A stretch of 64,000 nt of DNA from Oscillospiraceae bacterium (GCA_017523995.1 JAFWUX010000182.1:36638-100637), one strand, 5' to 3'; numbered from the stretch's first letter, positions 34,709 through 42,899 are shown. Translations and numbers: made by a program. The notes: a model not told the origin generated them from the letters alone.

Positions 34709-35956
34709 TTACTGATAATCGCTGCCCTTGACCAGCGCCTGCACGATCTCCGGATAGGTAAAGCTCGAGGATTTGCGGTAGAGCAGCCCGAAGTTTTCGC
34801 CGGAGCCTGCAAAGGCGTTGTTATCCCACCAGAGGCAGGAGATACCGCGCGCTCTTGCGCAGGCGGTGTAATAGGCGGAGAACGCGACGCGCGCCTCCAG
34901 ATTATCCTTATTCATCGCGCCGAACTCGCCGATCAGAACCGGCACGCCGTTCAGCACGAATTTGCCGTAAAGATTATCCATGAACTGAATGATATCGCCG
35001 GTGTCGCTTGCGTTGTCGAGCGACCATTCCTTTGTGCCGGTCTTGTTCAGTGCAAAGTTATAGGGTCTGTAGGCATGGACAGAGAGAATCACGCGGCTCT
35101 GCGGATCGGTCGGCATGGCAAAGCCGGGATTCAGCGCACCGTCCGGCGATGCGGCATATCCGGGAACCAGCAGCCAGCGCGAAGCATTGTTTCCGCCGGA
35201 AGCACGCACGGTATCGACAAAGAGCTGATTGAGCGTGTTGATGCACGAAACGGCATCCTTGCACTGCTCGTTGTTCTGGTCGATCCACCACTCATAGTTT
35301 GTGCCGACAAGCCGCGGCTCATTCAGCGATTCGAGGATCAGGTGCTCGTCATAGTCCTTGAAAGCCTCTGCTATCTGCGACCAGACAGCCGTCAGATACT
35401 TTTTGGAGCTCTCCATATGCGCAGAATCCGGATAGTAGAAATCCTCCTCATTGTCATGATGCGTGTTGACAATGACATAGAGATCCATATCGCGGCACCA
35501 GTCCACAACCTCCTTGACGCGCGTCAGCCATGCGCGCGAGATGTTGAAGTTCTCGTCCACATGGTTGTGCCACGAAACCGGAATCCGGATGGTGTTGAAG
35601 CCTGCCGCCTTGAGCGCCGCAATGTTCTCGATCTTCGTGAACTCGCCGCACCATGCTTTTTCGTAATCCAGCTCATGCTCTGCGGAAATATTCCCGATAT
35701 TTGTTGCATCAAAGGTGTTGCCGAGGTTCCAGCCCAGATGCAGCTCCCTGATAAAATCCATACCCTCACTCTCCGGCACCTGATATTTGTCCACCTGCAC
35801 ATCCGGCACAAAATCGCTCGGTTCCCCGAGCACATTGACCGGAACCGTATAATCCGGAATACTCGTTTCCGGCAGCTTTGAGCCTGCCGCGCAGCCCGTA
35901 CAGAGCAGCGTGACAGCGGCGGTAATCAGAGCCGCAGTCTTTTTCATCCATTTCAT
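34709..35956 (-). CDS. Lipoprotein endoglucanase, GH5 family
   Basis: Cellulase/beta-glucanase of 415 aa. The lipobox LLCTGC (Cys22) predicts membrane anchoring on the outside of the cell rather than cellulosome attachment, and there is no dockerin. GH5 landmarks: GWNLGNTFDA near residue 75, NTIRIPVSWH, NTHHDNE, acid/base Glu213 in LESLNEPR, HAYRPYNF, nucleophile Glu344 in LIGEFGAMN, and WWDN near the end. The pattern fits the GH5_4 type, whose members act on cellulose, xyloglucan or mixed glucans; the exact substrate cannot be read. It lies 64 nt after the 256-aa lipoprotein gene and 36 nt before the next. Confidence 0.92.
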   Translation of the reverse strand: MKWMKKTAALITAAVTLLCTGCAAGSKLPETSIPDYTVPVNVLGEPSDFVPDVQVDKYQVPESEGMDFIRELHLGWNLGNTFDATNIGNISAEHELDYEKAWCGEFTKIENIAALKAAGFNTIRIPVSWHNHVDENFNISRAWLTRVKEVVDWCRDMDLYVIVNTHHDNEEDFYYPDSAHMESSKKYLTAVWSQIAEAFKDYDEHLILESLNEPRLVGTNYEWWIDQNNEQCKDAVSCINTLNQLFVDTVRASGGNNASRWLLVPGYAASPDGALNPGFAMPTDPQSRVILSVHAYRPYNFALNKTGTKEWSLDNASDTGDIIQFMDNLYGKFVLNGVPVLIGEFGAMNKDNLEARVAFSAYYTACARARGISCLWWDNNAFAGSGENFGLLYRKSSSFTYPEIVQALVKGSDYQ

Positions 35957-36020
35957 ATTGATAACCCCTTTAAATTATATATTTCTGTTTCCGGCGCAAG
36001 CCGGTCTGAACCGTTCTGAA

Positions 36021-36791
36021 TCAGCGGTTGGATGCCGCTGTCACATGAATCGTGTCATAAGCGCTTCCGTCTGCCGCATAGCGCACCGTCACGGAATCGA
36101 CGGTAACAGAGACAGCAAACGATTTCTCCTCCGGCGGATTGTCCTTGCCGAGCAGCATGTAGACATCGCTGGAATTCTCGATGATAAACTTTGCTCTGCG
36201 GGCATCGCCGCGGTTATCATACATAAACTTCGGGAATGCATCGACATCATCCGAATGGAAATACATCTTGTTCGGATAGTCCGGATCATCCGCGGGCAGC
36301 ACCTCAACAGTTCCGTTGACGGAAAAGCCGGCGCTGTCGCCGTAATCGAAAGCAGCGGCTGCGCTGTCCACGGTATCGTCCGCCTGCGCGTGGCCGGATA
36401 CATCTGTGAGCGTCCAGTTCCGGTAGGACGAGCCGTCCTGCATAACCTCGCCGCGGATATTGCCGCTGAACTCATAGAACACGCCGAGTCCCTCGCCGCC
36501 CTCTGTGATATGCGTCAGCGTGATGTTATCGACGGCAGTTTCGCTTTCCTCCTGCGGTGCGGTGGTTTCGGTTGCAAGTGTTTCGGTTGCTGTCTCCTCC
36601 GCTGTCACCTCTGTGACGGCTCCGGTTGTTTCTTCGGTTTCCGCCCCGGTTTCAGCCGTTTCGGTCTCCGTCTGCGAGGTGACCGCCTCCGCATCGGTTT
36701 CACTGCCGGTGCGTTCGCTTGTGCAGCCGGTCACGGATGCTGCGAGCATGATTGCCGCAAGAATCGCTGCGGCTTTGTTTTTCTGTGCCAT
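36021..36791 (-). CDS. Lipoprotein, function unknown
   Basis: Lipoprotein of 256 aa: signal MAQKNKAAAILAAIMLAASVTGC with a good lipobox, a 65-residue Thr/Glu-rich linker (TETETAETGAETEETTG...), then a single globular beta-rich domain (about 90-256) with no motif I know. First gene of the lipoprotein/GH5 operon and preceded by its promoter, so it may help the cellulase bind or retain substrate (inference from context only). Confidence 0.75.
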   Translation of the reverse strand: MAQKNKAAAILAAIMLAASVTGCTSERTGSETDAEAVTSQTETETAETGAETEETTGAVTEVTAEETATETLATETTAPQEESETAVDNITLTHITEGGEGLGVFYEFSGNIRGEVMQDGSSYRNWTLTDVSGHAQADDTVDSAAAAFDYGDSAGFSVNGTVEVLPADDPDYPNKMYFHSDDVDAFPKFMYDNRGDARRAKFIIENSSDVYMLLGKDNPPEEKSFAVSVTVDSVTVRYAADGSAYDTIHVTAASNR

Positions 36792-36845
36792 TGTTTGATA
36801 CGCTTCCTTTCCTTCTCCGGCAGAACCCGATTCTGCCGCTTTTAT

Positions 36846-36874
36846 ATCATATCATATTTCTGTCAGAAAAGCAA
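36846..36874 (-). promoter_or_regulatory. Promoter of the lipoprotein/GH5 operon
   Basis: Minus strand TTGCTT (36874-36869), 17 nt, TATGAT (36851-36846). Confidence 0.65.
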
Positions 36875-36958
36875 GATTTCCGCCGCAAAATGCGCACTGC
36901 GTACAAATGCCGCCGAGGGCAAAAAAAGCTTTTTGTTTTTTTATTTCAACCGCCGTCG

Positions 36959-37055
36959 CCGTGCAGAGAAAAGTATCTCCGATGGATTTATAATGGGGGC
37001 TGCTCGCCCCCAACCCCCTCGCTGGGGTCATTGACCCCAGACCCCATGTTTAGAT
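36959..37055 (+). repeat. Dispersed intergenic repeat copy
   Basis: gtatctccgatggatttat, AATGGGGGCTGCTCGCCCCC hairpin, CTGGGGTCATTGACCCCAG hairpin, ACCCCATGTTTAGATATG. Unlike most copies it does not follow a plus-strand gene; it sits upstream of the lipoprotein/GH5 promoter. Confidence 0.9.
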
Positions 37056-37109
37056 ATGAATAAAAGGAAGCCGCTCCGTGCAGCAAATTGCCTGCATGGA
37101 GCGGCTTCC
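37056..37109 (-). terminator. Terminator of the radical SAM operon, AAGCCGCT type
   Basis: Perfect 12-bp stem ggaagccgctcc (37066-37077) / ggagcggcttcc (37098-37109), extended by gtgcag/ctgcat, with TTTTATTC on the minus strand. Confidence 0.9.
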
Positions 37110-37117
37110 TCTATCCG

Positions 37118-37204
37118 CACATGAAAATGAGGGGTCTGGGGGAATCATTCCCCCAGCGGGGGTATGGGGCAGCGCCCCATTCAAAATCATCGTGAAGCGA
37201 TCCC
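37118..37204 (-). repeat. Dispersed intergenic repeat copy after the radical SAM gene
   Basis: Minus strand, touching the stop codon: GGGATCGCTTCACGATGATT, AATGGGGCGCTGCCCC, CTGGGGGAATGATTCCCCCAG, ACCCCTCATTTTCATGTG. Confidence 0.88.
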
Positions 37205-38293
37205 TTATTGCGCGGTCTTCTCCGGCACATCAGCGGCGAAGCGTTTGCGGAACGCATCTTCATCCGCAGCAAAGAGCCGGTCCGCGATCTCATCCGCCAT
37301 CGCGATCGTCATGCGCTCATAATTGCACTGCAGCGGCGAGACGATATTCTCATTGCCGGTCTCGAGGCGGTTTGTGCAGCCGCAGGAATTCGTGCAGCGT
37401 GTCCGGAGCGCGCACTCCTTGCAGGATTCAGGCGTCGCAGCGCGCAGGGCGAGCTTCTGCTGCCGTTCACGGTCGATGCCGCGGAACACATCGCCGAGCT
37501 TGTAGTCATCATCGCCGATGAACTGCGTGCAGGCATAGAGACTGCCGTCCGGAGCAACGGGCATCTGCCGGAAACCGAGATGACAGCGCTCCGAGGGATT
37601 GAACCCGCGGATGAAATCGCGGATTTTGCTGTCAAACGGCGAGAAGAAGAACGGCTCCCCTCTCAGGAACTCCGCCTCATAGAACGCGCCGATCTCCTCC
37701 ATCTGCGCCTTGAGCAGTTCGAGATCATCGTCAGTCCAGTGAACCCGCTTTCCGTAGGCGATTGTCGAGGTGATGCGTTTGAATCCGAGCGACCGGATAT
37801 ACTTCACCGATTCCGCATACTGCGGCAGCGCCTGCGGCGCGATCGTCATCATCGCATAGGAATCCGGCATGGATTTCAGCAGCATTTTCGCCTTTTCGTC
37901 AACGGTCGAGAAGCTGCCGCTGCCGTCCTTGAAGCGGCGGCAGGCATCCTGCGCGAGCCCCTCAAACGAAAGCCCGATGCCCATCCGCACGGCATGCGCA
38001 TTCTCGAGAAAACGCTCGGTCAGCAGCGTGCCGTTCGTGGTCATTTTATAGAGCGCGGGCTTGCCGGTCTCAATGGTTTTGAGCATACATCGCCGGATTG
38101 CGCGGTAGATCAGTCCGGATTCGAGCAGCGGCTCGCCGCCGAAGAAGCAGAGTCCTGCGGTTTTTCCGGTTGAGAATGCAAGGTCCACCGCAGCGTCCAC
38201 AACAGCCTCGGACATGCGGACCTCTTTTTTCTCGTGGACACAATAAGCGCAGTCCATATTACAGTTTTCGGTCAGGTGCAAAGTCAGATTCAT
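37205..38293 (-). CDS. Radical SAM/SPASM peptide maturase
   Basis: Radical SAM enzyme of 362 aa. The SAM [4Fe-4S] motif is CNMDCAYC (Cys11, 15, 18), with FFGGEPLL at 49-56. The C-terminal SPASM domain is complete: Cys236 and Cys254 in a C-x12-G-x4-C array, then Cys290-x2-Cys293-x5-Cys299-x3-Cys303 and Cys322, enough for two auxiliary clusters. SPASM enzymes mature ribosomal peptides or protein side chains, as in anaerobic sulfatase-maturing enzymes and peptide cyclases. The start overlaps the stop of a lipoprotein gene by 4 nt (ATGA), the last of three lipoproteins sharing a leader; these are the natural candidate substrates. The target is not proven, and no sulfatase is in the window. Confidence 0.9.
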   Translation of the reverse strand: MNLTLHLTENCNMDCAYCVHEKKEVRMSEAVVDAAVDLAFSTGKTAGLCFFGGEPLLESGLIYRAIRRCMLKTIETGKPALYKMTTNGTLLTERFLENAHAVRMGIGLSFEGLAQDACRRFKDGSGSFSTVDEKAKMLLKSMPDSYAMMTIAPQALPQYAESVKYIRSLGFKRITSTIAYGKRVHWTDDDLELLKAQMEEIGAFYEAEFLRGEPFFFSPFDSKIRDFIRGFNPSERCHLGFRQMPVAPDGSLYACTQFIGDDDYKLGDVFRGIDRERQQKLALRAATPESCKECALRTRCTNSCGCTNRLETGNENIVSPLQCNYERMTIAMADEIADRLFAADEDAFRKRFAADVPEKTAQ

Positions 38294-39045
38294 GCAATCA
38301 CGTCCTTATAGATTTGTTCCGCGTCTTCAATCGGGTTATTCATATCTCTGCACATATCCACAAAGATCACACGATGATAGCCCTCGTCATCCGCGGGGAG
38401 CTCCGTCACACAGCCCCAGCCAAAGGATTCGTCACACACTTCCTGCATCATCTCGTGCATGTATTTTCCGTCCTCTGACGCTGTGCCGTCATAGAAAGCG
38501 ATTCTCGTGCCGCTGTCCTGATGCTTGAGCACGGAGGTGAACCGGATGCCGTTGAAGTCGAACTCGGTTTCATCGCGCGTTGTGATGAATCCCTTGACGG
38601 CAAAGCCGGTTTCATAGGAACCGAACACATCGCCGTAGAACCGGTTGATATCATCGACCGCCTGCTGATAATCCGGAATCCACGCGACATCGCCCTCCAG
38701 CATGACCGGTTCCTCCTCCGGCACACCCGCAGTGCCGGGAACATTCAGACAGCGCTCCGTGGTGCAGGGATCGGGCATAGCCTCGCCCTCGAGCATCGGT
38801 TCCGTCGAAGTCTCCGGCAGCGCTGTCTCATCCGGTGCCGTGGTGATATCGGCCGGCTCTGTCCAGTCCGTCGCGATTGTCTCCTCACCGGCAAGCTCCA
38901 GAATATCCGCCGAGTCAACGGGGGCTGCCACATCGCCGGCGGTCTGGAAAGGGCTGCATCCGCTCAGCAGTGCCGCAGAAGCGAGAATGCCAAGCGCAGC
39001 CGCATATTTCGGCAGCTTTGTTTTTTCGATCGGTTCGAGCTTCAT
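38290..39045 (-). CDS. Lipoprotein C of the radical SAM operon
   Basis: Lipoprotein of 251 aa. Leader MKLEPIEKTKLPKYAAALG, hydrophobic core and lipobox LLSGC (Cys30). An acidic Thr/Pro-rich linker (about 31-95) holds a CTTERC pair; a globular domain follows (about 115-251) with Cys in EVCDESFGWGC and VDMCRDMNN. The leader matches those of lipoproteins A and B residue for residue at KLPKYAA, and its first 45 nt differ from B at a single base. It starts 20 nt after B and overlaps the radical SAM start by 4 nt. Possible substrate or partner of that enzyme. Confidence 0.8.
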   Translation of the reverse strand: MKLEPIEKTKLPKYAAALGILASAALLSGCSPFQTAGDVAAPVDSADILELAGEETIATDWTEPADITTAPDETALPETSTEPMLEGEAMPDPCTTERCLNVPGTAGVPEEEPVMLEGDVAWIPDYQQAVDDINRFYGDVFGSYETGFAVKGFITTRDETEFDFNGIRFTSVLKHQDSGTRIAFYDGTASEDGKYMHEMMQEVCDESFGWGCVTELPADDEGYHRVIFVDMCRDMNNPIEDAEQIYKDVIA

Positions 39046-39065
39046 GGTTCTTCGCCTCCTCCAGA

Positions 39066-39281
39066 TCAGTTCGCTGTGCGATTCTGAAAATCCGTATTGC
39101 CTGCGTCAGCAGGTTCAGCCGCATCCGGCTCCTGCTCAGAGATTGTCGTCTCAATATAGACTGCTTCTCCACCGGCAATTTCCGGCTCACCGCAGCCTGT
39201 CAGCATCGGAACAGAGGACAGGACGGCAAGCAGTGCCGCATATTTCGGCAGCTTTGTTTTTTTGATCGGTTCGAGCTTCAT
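39066..39281 (-). CDS. Lipoprotein B of the radical SAM operon, 71 aa
   Basis: Short lipoprotein: MKLEPIKKTKLPKYAALLAV leader, lipobox MLTGC (Cys30), then only 41 residues of mature acidic peptide (IETTISEQEPDAAEPADAGN...), with no further Cys. Its ATG overlaps the stop of gene A by 4 nt (ATGA) and it has an aaaggag site. The very short mature part makes it look like a peptide precursor rather than an enzyme. Confidence 0.8.
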   Translation of the reverse strand: MKLEPIKKTKLPKYAALLAVLSSVPMLTGCGEPEIAGGEAVYIETTISEQEPDAAEPADAGNTDFQNRTAN

Positions 39282-39631
39282 GTCGCCGCATCTCCTTTCG
39301 CAGTCTCATAATCGGTCAGTGCGGGCACGGGCACAAGCCCCATGTTCTGCGGATTATATTTATCCGGATTGCTGCATTCCGCAGCGACAGTTTCCGTCAC
39401 GGTTTCAGCAGTGGTTACAGCGATGGTTTCCGGCTCTGTATAAACCTCCATACCGCCTTCATATTGAAGCGCAGGATCCTGAACGGCAGTGACAGACGGA
39501 TCGGGTGCCGTACCGTCGAGCTGAACCTCTCCGCTGTCGCAAGCGGTCAGCATCCCGACGGCTGCCGTCATGACGGCGAGCGCTGCTGCATATTTCGGCA
39601 GCTTCATTTTCTTGACGGGCTCCTGTTTCAT
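39278..39631 (-). CDS. Lipoprotein A of the radical SAM operon, 117 aa
   Basis: First gene of the four-gene operon. Leader MKQEPVKKMKLPKYAAALAV, lipobox MLTAC (Cys31), then an acidic Thr/Val/Glu-rich mature part (ETIAVTTAETVTETVAAE) and a C-terminal segment with one Cys (CSNPDKYNPQNMGLVPVPAL). The ATG at 39631 follows gggagg; the 26-residue extension in the same frame has no site. No clear promoter is seen in the 90 nt to the HAD gene upstream, so read-through from there is possible. Confidence 0.8.
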   Translation of the reverse strand: MKQEPVKKMKLPKYAAALAVMTAAVGMLTACDSGEVQLDGTAPDPSVTAVQDPALQYEGGMEVYTEPETIAVTTAETVTETVAAECSNPDKYNPQNMGLVPVPALTDYETAKGDAAT

Positions 39632-39722
39632 AAGACCGCCTCCCTTCATAAAAATTACGCCCCAGAGCGAAATTTTCCTTAGCGGGAAGTGAATTTCAGC
39701 AGTCTGCACAAATCAGAATATA

Positions 39723-40331
39723 TTATTTTGTCTGATTTGCCAATAAGTCCATGACCTGCGGATGCTGCTTCTCATAGGATTCAAACTGCACGGCATGAAT
39801 CCCGAGCGCTTTTGCCGCCTTGATATTCTTCGGGTTGTCATCAATAAAGAGGCACTCCTCCGCTTTAAGGTCATAGCGCGAAAGCAGCCGCTGATAGATC
39901 GCCGGATCGGGCTTGATGAGCTTCTCCTGCCACGAGAACACGCCGCCGTCCATATGCTTTGTAAATTCCAGCACATCCGGCCGCGCCTCCGCAAGATACG
40001 GGAAATAATTGGAGAGATAGTAGACGCGGTATCCGATTGCTTTGAGCTCCTCGACCCAGTCAATCGCATAGGGCATCATATTCGCGCAGTCGCCGAGCCG
40101 CCGCATCGCCTCACGGATCTGCGGTGCATAGTCCGGCACATTTGCAATGAACAGCGCAATGACATCCTCCATCGGGAGCACATTGCGGTCGAGCTCATCC
40201 CACGCCGCCGTCCCCCACATCGCATCGGAAACGGTCTTTGCCGTCTCCGGATCAAACAGTCCGCAGAGGAATTCCTCCCAGTTGAATTCAATCATCACTC
40301 TGCCGATATCAAAAATCACATTCCTGATCAT
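39723..40331 (-). CDS. HAD-family phosphatase (YihX-like)
   Basis: HAD superfamily hydrolase of 202 aa. Motif I is FDIGRVMIEF with nucleophile Asp8; the usual second Asp is Gly, as in the YihX sugar-phosphatase branch. The four-helix cap (about 15-85), motif II LSNYFP, motif III Lys in EKLIKPDPAIYQ, and motif IV FIDDNPKNI are present. Sugar phosphatase activity is likely, and the neighbouring phosphoglucomutase fits glucose-1-phosphate, but the substrate is inferred. ATG with aaagga site. Downstream on the same strand are the lipoprotein/radical SAM genes. Confidence 0.88.
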   Translation of the reverse strand: MIRNVIFDIGRVMIEFNWEEFLCGLFDPETAKTVSDAMWGTAAWDELDRNVLPMEDVIALFIANVPDYAPQIREAMRRLGDCANMMPYAIDWVEELKAIGYRVYYLSNYFPYLAEARPDVLEFTKHMDGGVFSWQEKLIKPDPAIYQRLLSRYDLKAEECLFIDDNPKNIKAAKALGIHAVQFESYEKQHPQVMDLLANQTK

Positions 40332-40380
40332 GTGTCACGCATCCTTTCAATTCATTGTATCACATCACGCAGAAAAAAGC

Positions 40381-40417
40381 AACAAAAACCGCGAATCCGG
40401 ACAAACGGATTCGCGGC
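40381..40417 (-). terminator. Terminator between phosphoglucomutase and HAD genes
   Basis: Perfect 11-bp stem ccgcgaatccg (40389-40399) / cggattcgcgg (40406-40416), then GGTTTTTG on the minus strand. Confidence 0.88.
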
Positions 40418-40433
40418 TCAGATTTTAGATAAT

Positions 40434-40545
40434 GTGTCTCCGACGGATTTATAATGGGGCTCTGCCCCCATACCCCCGCTTAAGGGATAGCTATCCTACG
40501 GTGTTGCTGCGCAAACCGTTAAGAATCCCATTTTTATAAAAGCAA
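40434..40545 (+). repeat. Dispersed intergenic repeat copy
   Basis: gtgtctccgacggatttat, AATGGGGCTCTGCCCCCAT hairpin, CTTAAGGGATAGCTATCC, an interrupted middle, and GAATCCCATTTTTAT at the far end. It lies between the phosphoglucomutase stop and the terminator, in the opposite sense to the other stop-linked copies. Confidence 0.8.
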
Positions 40546-40604
40546 TGCATCTGCTTATATGGGATTTCATTCCATCGGGGATTGGTGCGTAAGTCTGCAA
40601 ACGT

Positions 40605-42341
40605 TTACTCGCCGAGCAGCATCTTGCGCGCATCGGTCTTGAGCTTTGCCTCCAGTGCCTCTGCCTCCGCCATCGTCTTGCAGGCGGTGGTGTAGTAGGC
40701 CTTGATCTTCGGCTCAGTACCGGAAGGACGCACGATGACGCTTGCGTGCTCCGGCAGATAGAACGAGACCACATCGGATTTCGGCAGATTGGTGGGCTTT
40801 GTATCGCCGGTCTTTGCATCGCTGATCGTGCCGGTCAGATAATCCGCGGTACCGATCACCGGCAGACCGCCGATCTCCTTCGGCGCATTGGTGCGCAGCG
40901 ACTTCATGATCTCCTGCATCTTGTACATGCCGCTGACGCCCTCGAACGCGAAGCTCTCCTGGCTGTGCTTGAACACGCCGTACTTCTTGTAGAGGTTCTC
41001 GCGCGCCTGCATCATGCTGATGCCCTTTGTGCGGTAGTAGGCAGCCATCTCGACAATCAGCATCGAAGCGACAACCGCATCCTTATCACGGACATAGGTG
41101 CCTGCGAGATAGCCATAGCTCTCCTCAAAGCCAAAGAGATAGCGCTCCTCCTCGCCCTTTGCCTCGAGCATGCCGATCTGCTCACCGATGAACTTAAAGC
41201 CGGTCAGCACATCAATGACCTGCACGCCGAATGCCTTTGCGATCGGCTTGACAAGATCGGTGGTAACAATCGTCTTGACAACAATCGGATTCTTCGGCAT
41301 GGTGCCGAGCTTTGTGCGCTCCTCGCAGATATACTCAAAGAGCATCGCACCGACCTCATTGCCGGAGAACAGTGCATAGCCGCCGTTTCCGTCCGGCACA
41401 GCAATGCCGACTCTGTCGCAGTCCGGATCGGTTGCGAGCAGCAGATCGGGCTTGACCTCATCGCAGAGGCGCAGACCGCATTCGAGTGCCTCGCGGATCT
41501 CCGGATTCGGATAGGGGCAGGTGGTGAAGTTGCCGTCCGGCAGCTCCTGCTCCTTGACCACGGTGACATCCTTGATGCCGATCCGCTTGAGAATCTCGCG
41601 CACCGGCTTGTTGCCCGTACCGTTGAGCGGCGTGTAGACGATCTTCAGACCGCTCTCCGCGCAGACATCGGTATGGATGCCCTGTGCGAGCACATTTTTA
41701 TAGAAGTCCTCAATGACATCCTGTCCGATATAGGAGACCATGCCGTTTTTGACAGCCTCGTCAAAATCGCAGGTCTTGACGTCATTGAACATATCGAGTG
41801 CATTGATCTTGCTGATGACGGTATTTGCGACATCGAGCGTGATCTGGCAGCCGTCGGCGCCGTATGCCTTGTAGCCGTTATACTTTGCCGGATTGTGGCT
41901 TGCTGTAACCATGATACCGGCCGAACATCCAAGCGCACGGACTGCAAAGGAGAGCATCGGGGTCGGCATGAGCTCGCTGTAGATATGCACCTTGATGCCG
42001 TTTGCTGCGAGCACCGCTGCAGCAGCCTTTGCAAAGGTATCGGATTTGATGCGGCTGTCATAGGAGATGGCAACGCTCGGCGCATCAAAGGACTCCTTGA
42101 CATAATCGGCAAGGCCCTGTGTTGCACGGCGCACCGTGTAGATATTCATTCTGTCGGTTCCGGCACCGAGCACACCGCGGAGACCGCCCGTACCGAACGC
42201 GAGATCCTGATAGAATCGCTCGCGGATCGCCTCATCATCGCCGCTGATTGCTTTCAGTTCGCTGACAAGATCCGGATCCTCGGTTGCATGCTCGCACCAG
42301 AGCTGATAGAGAGCATTTTCTTTTGTCATATCGGGTTGCAT
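40605..42341 (-). CDS. Phosphoglucomutase/phosphomannomutase (alpha-D-phosphohexomutase)
   Basis: Interconverts hexose 1- and 6-phosphates; 578 aa, four-domain phosphohexomutase. The phosphoserine is Ser148 in TASHNPAKYNGYK, the metal loop DPDCDRVG is near residue 310, GFEESYG is the sugar loop, and RPSGTEPKIKAYY the phosphate-binding loop. The long N-terminus and GTGGLRGVLGAGTDRMN are typical of the PgcA branch in Firmicutes. The ATG at 42341 is chosen because aaagga precedes it; the inner ATG at 42329 has none. The leader carries a small hairpin (42366-42385). Confidence 0.95.
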   Translation of the reverse strand: MQPDMTKENALYQLWCEHATEDPDLVSELKAISGDDEAIRERFYQDLAFGTGGLRGVLGAGTDRMNIYTVRRATQGLADYVKESFDAPSVAISYDSRIKSDTFAKAAAAVLAANGIKVHIYSELMPTPMLSFAVRALGCSAGIMVTASHNPAKYNGYKAYGADGCQITLDVANTVISKINALDMFNDVKTCDFDEAVKNGMVSYIGQDVIEDFYKNVLAQGIHTDVCAESGLKIVYTPLNGTGNKPVREILKRIGIKDVTVVKEQELPDGNFTTCPYPNPEIREALECGLRLCDEVKPDLLLATDPDCDRVGIAVPDGNGGYALFSGNEVGAMLFEYICEERTKLGTMPKNPIVVKTIVTTDLVKPIAKAFGVQVIDVLTGFKFIGEQIGMLEAKGEEERYLFGFEESYGYLAGTYVRDKDAVVASMLIVEMAAYYRTKGISMMQARENLYKKYGVFKHSQESFAFEGVSGMYKMQEIMKSLRTNAPKEIGGLPVIGTADYLTGTISDAKTGDTKPTNLPKSDVVSFYLPEHASVIVRPSGTEPKIKAYYTTACKTMAEAEALEAKLKTDARKMLLGE

Positions 42342-42415
42342 GGTATCTTCATTCCTTTCCCTGCACGGTGCATCCTTTTGCACCGCGATGCGCGGTCATT
42401 TTTACACACACAATT

Positions 42416-42444
42416 ATTATAGCATATTTTTCCGGATTTGCAAA
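42416..42444 (-). promoter_or_regulatory. Promoter of the phosphoglucomutase gene
   Basis: Minus strand TTTGCA (42444-42439), 17 nt, TATAAT (42421-42416). Confidence 0.7.
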
Positions 42445-42551
42445 GGGGCAGAATACCGAATTTTGAGAGGAAGATTCCGCTATTTTGGTATCATTCTGTC
42501 AATTATTAGCTTTCGGTAACTGATAAAGCACAAATCCGGCATCAGCGCAGA

Positions 42552-42588
42552 TAAAAAAAGGCAGCCGGAGCAAATCCGACTGCCTTTT
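42552..42588 (-). terminator. Terminator of rpmE
   Basis: Minus-strand stem AGGCAGTCGGA / TCCGGCTGCCT then TTTTTTTATC, 10 nt after the stop. Confidence 0.92.
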
Positions 42589-42597
42589 GGTGAAGCA

Positions 42598-42801
42598 TCA
42601 GCCTCTGTTGAAACGCTTGTTGAAGCGCTCGACGCGTCCGCCGGTATCGACCAGCTTCTGCTTACCCGTGAAGAACGGGTGGCACTTGGAGCAGATTTCA
42701 ACCTTGATGTCCTTTTTGGTGGAAAGAACCTCGATCACGTTGCCGCAGTGGCAGGTAATGGTGGTTTTTTCGCAGGTCGGATGGATGCCTTCTCTTGCCA
42801 T
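42598..42801 (-). CDS. rpmE: 50S ribosomal protein L31
   Basis: Ribosomal protein L31, 67 aa, zinc-binding form: the Cys residues are in [15 protein letters not shown] and [15 protein letters not shown], and VERFNKRF closes the fold. The ATG at 42801 (MAREGIHP) has a gaggtg site. Single-gene unit with its own promoter (42900-42928) and terminator. Confidence 0.96.
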   Translation of the reverse strand: MAREGIHPTCEKTTITCHCGNVIEVLSTKKDIKVEICSKCHPFFTGKQKLVDTGGRVERFNKRFNRG

Positions 42802-42899
42802 GGTTTTCACCTCTTTCAAAAGTTGATGAGTAAAATCTGACATAACAGCCCATCCGGATACTGTTCGGACAGTAGTGCTATGGATTAAACGCAGAATTT

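Noticed and set aside
37205..38293. Calling the radical SAM protein an anaerobic sulfatase-maturing enzyme
   Set aside because: The SPASM cysteine layout is similar, but no sulfatase is nearby and the gene is coupled to lipoproteins instead; the call is left general.
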